Program-made: the position numbers and the translations under genes
Part shown: positions 6,682 to 10,447 of the stretch, piece after piece
How the letters are laid out: the number at the start of each line of letters is the position of its first letter
Numbering within the stretch: position 1 is the stretch's first letter
The notes under the pieces: generated by a model
What the model was told of the DNA's origin: nothing
Seen by the model: only the letters and a program-made list of their open reading frames with translations
Database searches by the model: none
DNA from: Solirubrobacteraceae bacterium
Lineage (GTDB): Bacteria; Actinomycetota; Thermoleophilia; Solirubrobacterales; Solirubrobacteraceae
DNA length: 10,447 bases
Direction of reading: 5' to 3'
Assembly (NCBI GenBank): GCA_030043235.1
Contig: JASHYF010000049.1
Coordinates: 1-10,447 of the forward strand

Positions 6682-6797
6682 GGAGGGGTAGCTCCTACTG
6701 ATGGACGCGGCAGCGCTGAGGCATACGGTCCGAGCAGGCTGACGAGCCGTCGAGCAGCAGAGCCCCCGAAGGCACGGGTGGCGGGCAGAGCGAGAAC

Positions 6798-6801
6798 AGG
6801 A
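6798..6801 (+). promoter_or_regulatory. Ribosome binding site of the ABC permease
   Basis: AGGA lies 7 nt before the ATG at 6809 and supports that start. Confidence 0.5.
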
Positions 6802-6808
6802 AAAGAGC

Positions 6809-8254
6809 ATGTATTTCACTTATCTGCGCCGGGAGCTGCGGCGCCGGGCCAGGCAGGCGGTCGTCGTCGCCGCTGGGCTCGCTATCGGCATCGGCCTCGT
6901 CATGATCGTCTCCTCGGCCTCGGCCGGGGTCAAGAAGGCCCAGGGACAGGTGCTGCACTCCCTCTACGGCGTCGGCACGGACATCACGGTCACCAAAACC
7001 GTCACCTTCGGCAGCGGCGGGCCGCAGCGCTTCAACTTCGGCGGCGGCAGCGGGAGCGGCTCGCGGCCGAGCGTCACCCCGGGCACGCACATCTCGCGTG
7101 ACACGCTGCGCCCGGCGGCGGGCGAGTCCACGCTCCCCGCGAGCGACGTCGCGAAGGTCGCGGCTCTGCGCGGCGCCTCGGCGGCGACGGGCGGGCTGGT
7201 GCTCACCGACACGTCGTTCTCCGGCACGATCCCCAACTACTCGGAAGGCGGGAAATTCTCTCCGGGTGGGGGCGCCGCATCGGGCGCCGGCGCGTCGGGC
7301 TCTGAATCCAGTGGGGCGTCGTCTTTCTCGATCAGCTCGACCAGCGTCGACGGCGTGCAGATCTCCAGCTCCGACGTCGGTCCGCTGACCTCCTCGCAGG
7401 TGACGCAGGGCAGCTACTTCACGCCGGCGCAGAACACGGCGAAGGTGGCGATCGTGAGCTCCACCTATGCCACGCAGCATGGCGTGAAGGTCGGCTCTGA
7501 CGTCACCGTCGCCGCCAACACGGTGTCGGTGATCGGCATCGCGCAGGTCCCCAGCGGCGGCGCGGAAGTGTATCTGCCGCTCGGCGCCGCGCAGAGCCTG
7601 TCCGGCCTGAAGGAAGACGTCACCACGATCTTCGTCAGCGCCTCCAGCTCCTCCGGCGTCTCCTCACTTGCTTCGCAGATCCAGAAGGCGATCCCGGGCT
7701 CGACCGTCGCGACCTCCGAATCGCTCGCCAACCAGGTGACCGGCTCGCTGCAGAGCGCCTCGAAGCTCGCGACCAGCCTCGGCAAATGGCTGTCGATCGT
7801 CGCGCTGGTGGTGGCGTTCGTGATCGCCGGCCTGTTGATGATGGCCGCGGTCTCCCGGCGCGTGCGCGAGTTCGGCACGCTCAAGGCGATCGGCTGGCGC
7901 ACACGGCGCATCGTCGGCCAGGTCATGGGCGAGGGTCTCGCCCTCGGCCTCGCCGGCGGGCTGGCCGGGATCGTGCTCGGCATCGCGGGCGCCGAGATCA
8001 TCTCCGCCGTCTCCCCGTCGCTGAGCGCGACAGTCGGACCGGCCTTCGCAGGCGCCGGCGCGTTCCCGACCACGTTCCGTCACGCGGGCGCCGCGGGGCG
8101 CACCGTGCTCGTGCACATGAGCGCCCCGCTGCAGGGCGGCACGATCGGCATCGCCGTCGTGCTCGCGATCGCGGGCGGTCTCGTCGCCGGAGCGTTCGGC
8201 TCCTGGCGCGCCGCCAGGCTGCACCCGGCCGCGGCGCTCAGGAGGGTCGCATGA
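6809..8254 (+). CDS. ABC transporter permease, MacB/FtsX type
   Basis: The 481-residue protein has the four-helix type VII ABC layout. A membrane helix near the N-terminus (about 16-36, after a basic cytoplasmic segment) is followed by a large extracytoplasmic domain of roughly 285 residues. Three C-terminal helices lie at about 327-348, 374-400 and 442-466. Between the second and third helices sits the basic coupling segment SRRVREFGTLKAIGWRTRRI (349-368), typical of FtsX-domain permeases, and the C-terminus HPAAALRRVA is the usual family ending. The outer domain has MacB-like segments (YFTPAQNTAKVAIVSSTYA) interrupted by Gly/Ser-rich stretches at 68-90 and 147-175. Type VII exporters use cytoplasmic ATP hydrolysis for work outside the membrane rather than classic transport. 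No MacA-like partner or outer-membrane channel gene is next to it. It overlaps its ATPase by 4 nt. Lipoprotein, peptide or drug export are all possible. Confidence 0.92.
   Translation: MYFTYLRRELRRRARQAVVVAAGLAIGIGLVMIVSSASAGVKKAQGQVLHSLYGVGTDITVTKTVTFGSGGPQRFNFGGGSGSGSRPSVTPGTHISRDTLRPAAGESTLPASDVAKVAALRGASAATGGLVLTDTSFSGTIPNYSEGGKFSPGGGAASGAGASGSESSGASSFSISSTSVDGVQISSSDVGPLTSSQVTQGSYFTPAQNTAKVAIVSSTYATQHGVKVGSDVTVAANTVSVIGIAQVPSGGAEVYLPLGAAQSLSGLKEDVTTIFVSASSSSGVSSLASQIQKAIPGSTVATSESLANQVTGSLQSASKLATSLGKWLSIVALVVAFVIAGLLMMAAVSRRVREFGTLKAIGWRTRRIVGQVMGEGLALGLAGGLAGIVLGIAGAEIISAVSPSLSATVGPAFAGAGAFPTTFRHAGAAGRTVLVHMSAPLQGGTIGIAVVLAIAGGLVAGAFGSWRAARLHPAAALRRVA
8240..8245 (+). promoter_or_regulatory. 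Ribosome binding site of the ABC ATPase
   Basis: A perfect AGGAGG inside the end of the permease gene, 5 nt before ATG 8251, selects this start over the in-frame ATG at 8317. Confidence 0.85.
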
Positions 8255-9075
8255 GCGCCCAGGCAGCCAACGACGGCACACCCACGAAAACAGTCGATTC
8301 CCACACAGGCGAGAACATGAGGCAACCCACACCCAACAACATCTACGAGCTGGCCGGCGTGCGCAAGACCTTCGGCGCCGGCCCCGACAGCGTCAAGGCG
8401 CTCGACGGCGTCGACCTGGAGATCGCGCAAGGGGAGTTCCTCGCGATCCAGGGTCCCACCGGGCAGGGCAAGACCACGCTGCTATTGCTGCTCGGCGGCC
8501 TCGACCGCCCGAGCGCCGGCAGCGTCCTCTTCGACGGGCGCGATCTCGCGACGCTCGGGGAGAGCGAGCTCGTGGGTCTGCGCGCCTCGGCGTTCGGGTT
8601 CGTCTTCCAGACCTTCAACCTGATCCCCACGCTCACCGCCCAGGAGAACGTGGAAACCGCGCTCGTGCCCGCCCACACACCCGCGCGCGAGCGCGAGCAG
8701 CGCGCCAAGGCGGTCCTGGAGGAACTGGGGTTGGGCGACCGCGCCACCCACCTGCCCTCCGAGCTCTCCGGCGGCCAGCAGCAGCGCGTCGCGATCGCCA
8801 GAGCGCTCGTGAAGAACCCCAAGGTGCTGCTCGCCGACGAGCCCACCGGCAACCTCGACGAAAACATGCGCGATGAAATCGTCGCGGTGCTCGAACGGCT
8901 GTGGCACGAGCGCGGCCTCACGCTCATCGTCGTCACGCACGACAGCACCGTCGCCCGGCGCGCGCAACGCATCGCCATCATCGAGGGCGGGCGCGTGAGC
9001 GCCGGCGACCGATCGGAGATCGGCCGGCAGGCGGCGCCGGCGGACAGCCTCGAGCCTACGTTCGTCACGAGCTGA
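8251..9075 (+). CDS. ABC transporter ATP-binding protein, LolD/MacB type
   Basis: The 274-residue ATPase has all nucleotide-binding motifs: Walker A GPTGQGKTT (68-76), Q-loop Q120 in FVFQTFNLIPTLTAQENV, signature LSGGQQQRVAIARAL (172-186), Walker B VLLADEPTGNLD (192-203) with catalytic E197, and H-loop H230. The FQTFNLIPTLTAQENV region and DEPTGNLD are typical of the LolD/MacB/FtsE group that pairs with FtsX-type permeases, and the gene overlaps such a permease by ATGA. Two such subunits should bind two permeases at the inner face of the membrane. The Walker A has Thr and Gln where GPSGSGKST is common, with no loss of catalytic residues. A polar extension of about 30 residues precedes the usual first strand (IYELAGVRKTF, 31-41); a start at ATG 8317 would remove most of it, but the strong AGGAGG favours 8251. 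The C-terminal tail of about 25 residues is non-conserved in appearance. Confidence 0.95.
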   Translation: MSAQAANDGTPTKTVDSHTGENMRQPTPNNIYELAGVRKTFGAGPDSVKALDGVDLEIAQGEFLAIQGPTGQGKTTLLLLLGGLDRPSAGSVLFDGRDLATLGESELVGLRASAFGFVFQTFNLIPTLTAQENVETALVPAHTPAREREQRAKAVLEELGLGDRATHLPSELSGGQQQRVAIARALVKNPKVLLADEPTGNLDENMRDEIVAVLERLWHERGLTLIVVTHDSTVARRAQRIAIIEGGRVSAGDRSEIGRQAAPADSLEPTFVTS

Positions 9076-9095
9076 ACGATTTATCTTCGGCCTAC

Positions 9096-9122
9096 CCGGC
9101 GTTGAGCGTACGCCAACGCCGG
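9096..9122 (+). terminator. Hairpin between the ABC operon and the second protease
   Basis: CCGGCGTTG (9096-9104) pairs perfectly with CAACGCCGG (9114-9122) around a 9-nt loop whose last 8 bases, GCGTACGC, are themselves a palindrome. It begins 21 nt after the ATPase stop and ends 17 nt before ATG 9140. No T-tract follows. It could end the ABC transcript, or act as an operator or leader hairpin for the protease. Confidence 0.45.
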
Positions 9123-9139
9123 TGTGTCAAGTTGCTGTC

Positions 9140-10405
9140 ATGAGTTTCAACGGTGAATCACCTAAATCACGGAACGTGCTCCTCCGCGGCGCGCTGATCG
9201 CGCTGATCGCGGTGATCGCGGGCGTTCTCGCCGGGCATTTCGTGTGGAGCGCGTCGACGACGAAGCTGAGCCCGGCTTCCAGCAGTTTCGGCCGCTTCGG
9301 GTACGCCGGGCCGGGCGGCCTCGGCTCCGGCGAATCCGGCGCCGGCCGCTACGGCTCGCGCGGCGGCCTGTTCGGTCCCGGCGGCGGTTCTGATGAAACC
9401 GGCGGCGGCTCGAGTGAAAACGGCAGCGGCTCCGGTGAAGGCGGCGCCAGCTCGTCCGGCTCTACCGGCGGCGTCTCCAGCTCGATCACCTCCAAGGTGG
9501 ATCCCGCGCTGGTGGACATCAACACCGACCTCGGCCTCGAGGACAGCGAGGCGGCCGGCACCGGCATGGTCGTCACCTCCACGGGCGAGGTGATCACCAA
9601 CAACCACGTGATCACAGGCGCGACGAAGATCACGGCGACGGACGTCGGCAACGGCACGACCTACACGGCGCATGTGGTGGGCTACGACTACGGCCACGAC
9701 ATCGCGTTGCTGCAGCTGGAAGGCGCCTCCGGCCTGAAGACGGTCAGCTTCGGCAGCTCCAGCTCGCTGAAGGTCGGCCAGAGCATCGCCACGATCGGCA
9801 ACGCCGGCGGCGCCGGCGGGACACCGAGCGCGGCCGGCGGACAGGTGAGTGCGCTCGGCCAGTCGATCACCGCAGGCGACGAGATCGACGGCAGCCAGGA
9901 GCGCCTCAGCGGGCTGATCCAGATCGACGGCGATCTGCAGCCCGGCGACTCCGGCGGCCCGCTCGTCGACAGCTCCGGTGAAGTGATCGGCATGGACACC
10001 GCGGCGTCGTCGACCTTCCAGTTCGAGTCCTCGGCCGACGAGGGCTTCGCGATCCCGATCGAACAGGTGCAGACGATCGCCAAGGAGATCCGCGAAGGCC
10101 AGAGCTCGAGCACGATCCACATCGGCGCCACCGGCATGCTGGGAGTGTTCGTGGAGGGCCAGAGCGGCCAAGGCGAAGGCGCGCTCGTCGAGAACGTCAT
10201 CTCCGGCACGCCGGCGGCCACCAGCGGCCTCGGCGCCGAAGATGTGATCACCGCGCTCGACGGAACCGGCGTGAGCTCGCCGACCGCGCTCACCGAACTG
10301 ATCCTCAAACAGCACCCCGGCGACAGCGTCGAGGTCAGCTGGCGGACGCCCTCGGGCGAACAGCAGACCGCGACGGTCACGCTCGCCGAAGGCCCGCCCG
10401 AGTGA
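9140..10405 (+). CDS. Membrane-anchored S1C serine protease with PDZ domain and Gly/Ser stalk
   Basis: With ATG 9140 the protein has 421 residues; an in-frame GTG at 9122 would add six, but it lies in the hairpin, and neither start has a Shine-Dalgarno. A single membrane helix (about 14-37) is followed by a Gly/Ser-rich stalk (about 50-112) that contains a heptad-like repeat. The trypsin-like domain (about 117-320) has a full triad: H156 (ITNNHVITG), D187 (YDYGHDIALLQL) and S271 (QPGDSGGPL). The serine sits in GDSGG, where the first protease has GNSGG. A PDZ domain occupies about 330-415, with GMLGVFVEG at 332-340 and SGTPAATSGLGAEDVITALDG at 355-375 (split: SGTPAATSGLG then AEDVITALDG). It should act outside the membrane on unfolded or membrane proteins. 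It lies 64 nt behind the ABC ATPase on the same strand and may be functionally linked to that exporter. Confidence 0.94.
   Translation: MSFNGESPKSRNVLLRGALIALIAVIAGVLAGHFVWSASTTKLSPASSSFGRFGYAGPGGLGSGESGAGRYGSRGGLFGPGGGSDETGGGSSENGSGSGEGGASSSGSTGGVSSSITSKVDPALVDINTDLGLEDSEAAGTGMVVTSTGEVITNNHVITGATKITATDVGNGTTYTAHVVGYDYGHDIALLQLEGASGLKTVSFGSSSSLKVGQSIATIGNAGGAGGTPSAAGGQVSALGQSITAGDEIDGSQERLSGLIQIDGDLQPGDSGGPLVDSSGEVIGMDTAASSTFQFESSADEGFAIPIEQVQTIAKEIREGQSSSTIHIGATGMLGVFVEGQSGQGEGALVENVISGTPAATSGLGAEDVITALDGTGVSSPTALTELILKQHPGDSVEVSWRTPSGEQQTATVTLAEGPPE
9380..9463 (+). repeat. 21-bp tandem repeat in the protease stalk
   Basis: Four in-frame units of 21 bp (9380-9400, 9401-9421, 9422-9442, 9443-9463) encode GGGSDET, GGGSSEN, GSGSGEG and the degenerate GASSSGS. 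The first three share Gly at positions 1 and 3, Ser at 4 and Glu (GAA) at 6. The codon-level similarity suggests recent duplication, and it lengthens the flexible linker between membrane anchor and protease domain. Confidence 0.7.
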
Positions 10406-10447
10406 TCGGGCGCTGACGCCGGCCGGCGCCACCCGGCGATCGGGCGC
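10404..10447. repeat. Palindrome and direct repeat after the second protease
   Basis: The perfect 12-bp palindrome CGCCGGCCGGCG (10417-10428) begins 11 nt after the stop and could pair with a further CCGGCG at 10433-10438. The decamer GATCGGGCGC occurs at 10404-10413, overlapping the stop codon, and again at 10438-10447. The stretch may be a terminator cut by the window edge. Confidence 0.35.

Larger units (their letters stand above)
6428..6808. other. Divergent intergenic region between the first protease and the ABC permease
   Basis: No frame here has the codon pattern or motifs of a gene. The stretch is somewhat less GC-rich than its flanks, especially around 6480-6660, which fits promoter function for both the protease (left) and the ABC operon (right). 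It holds a weak candidate promoter for the protease (6481-6508) and a repeated AACACCGC octamer (6643-6650 and 6674-6681). The last 100 nt form a G-rich leader before the permease. I do not recognise a riboswitch. Confidence 0.6.

Noticed and set aside
6660..6808. Possible riboswitch in the leader of the ABC operon
   Set aside because: G-rich segments and short stems are present but no known riboswitch core could be matched by eye; a covariance search would be decisive.
6695..7480. Minus-strand open frame reaching into the divergent region before the permease
   Set aside because: It is mostly opposite the permease, its product is Arg/Ala-rich without motifs, and no Shine-Dalgarno was seen.
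9167..10432. Minus-strand open frame of 421 codons opposite the second protease
   Set aside because: The plus strand has a full catalytic triad and PDZ domain; the antisense product is Arg/Ala/Asp-rich without motifs.

Overview
The window is very GC-rich with strongly G/C-ending codons, frequent GTG starts and few T-tract terminators. Together with the gene content (Hsp20, a bacterial eRF1-like factor, a HAD-GH65 fusion, membrane-anchored HtrA-type proteases and a MacB/FtsX-type ABC exporter), this suggests a high-GC member of Actinomycetota. A soil-type Thermoleophilia/Solirubrobacterales lineage is my best guess, but no rRNA or marker gene is present to confirm it. I see no mobile element, CRISPR array or RNA gene.

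Left block (1-3503, minus strand). Reading order is Hsp20 (3503-3066), an eRF1/Vms1-like putative peptidyl-tRNA hydrolase with a C-terminal Zn ribbon (2989-1805), then a HAD phosphatase fused to a GH65 sugar phosphorylase/hydrolase (1802 to beyond base 1). The last two are separated by 2 nt and are almost certainly co-transcribed. Hsp20 lies 76 nt upstream, with a hairpin and a small dyad in between. The block looks like a stress cassette joining chaperone, ribosome/nascent-chain rescue and alpha-glucoside metabolism; that link is an inference from synteny.

Middle block (3504-6427). A GT4 glycosyltransferase runs on the plus strand (3705-4919), diverging from hsp20. It converges almost stop-to-stop on a small uncharacterised minus-strand protein (5156-4929), which follows a membrane-anchored S1C (HtrA/DegP-like) serine protease with one PDZ domain (6427-5240).

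Right block (6428-10447). A 381-nt divergent intergenic region separates the first protease from a plus-strand cluster. This is a MacB/FtsX-type permease (6809-8254), its ATPase (8251-9075, ATGA overlap), then, after a hairpin, a second membrane-anchored S1C protease with a Gly/Ser stalk containing a 21-bp tandem repeat (9140-10405). Two extracytoplasmic proteases thus flank an ABC exporter that has no MacA-like adaptor in view. The arrangement points to envelope quality control or export, but no substrate can be read from the sequence.

No clearly new system is proven here. The best candidates for follow-up are the Hsp20/eRF1-like/HAD-GH65 operon, the protease-ABC-protease neighbourhood, and the small gene at 4929-5156.
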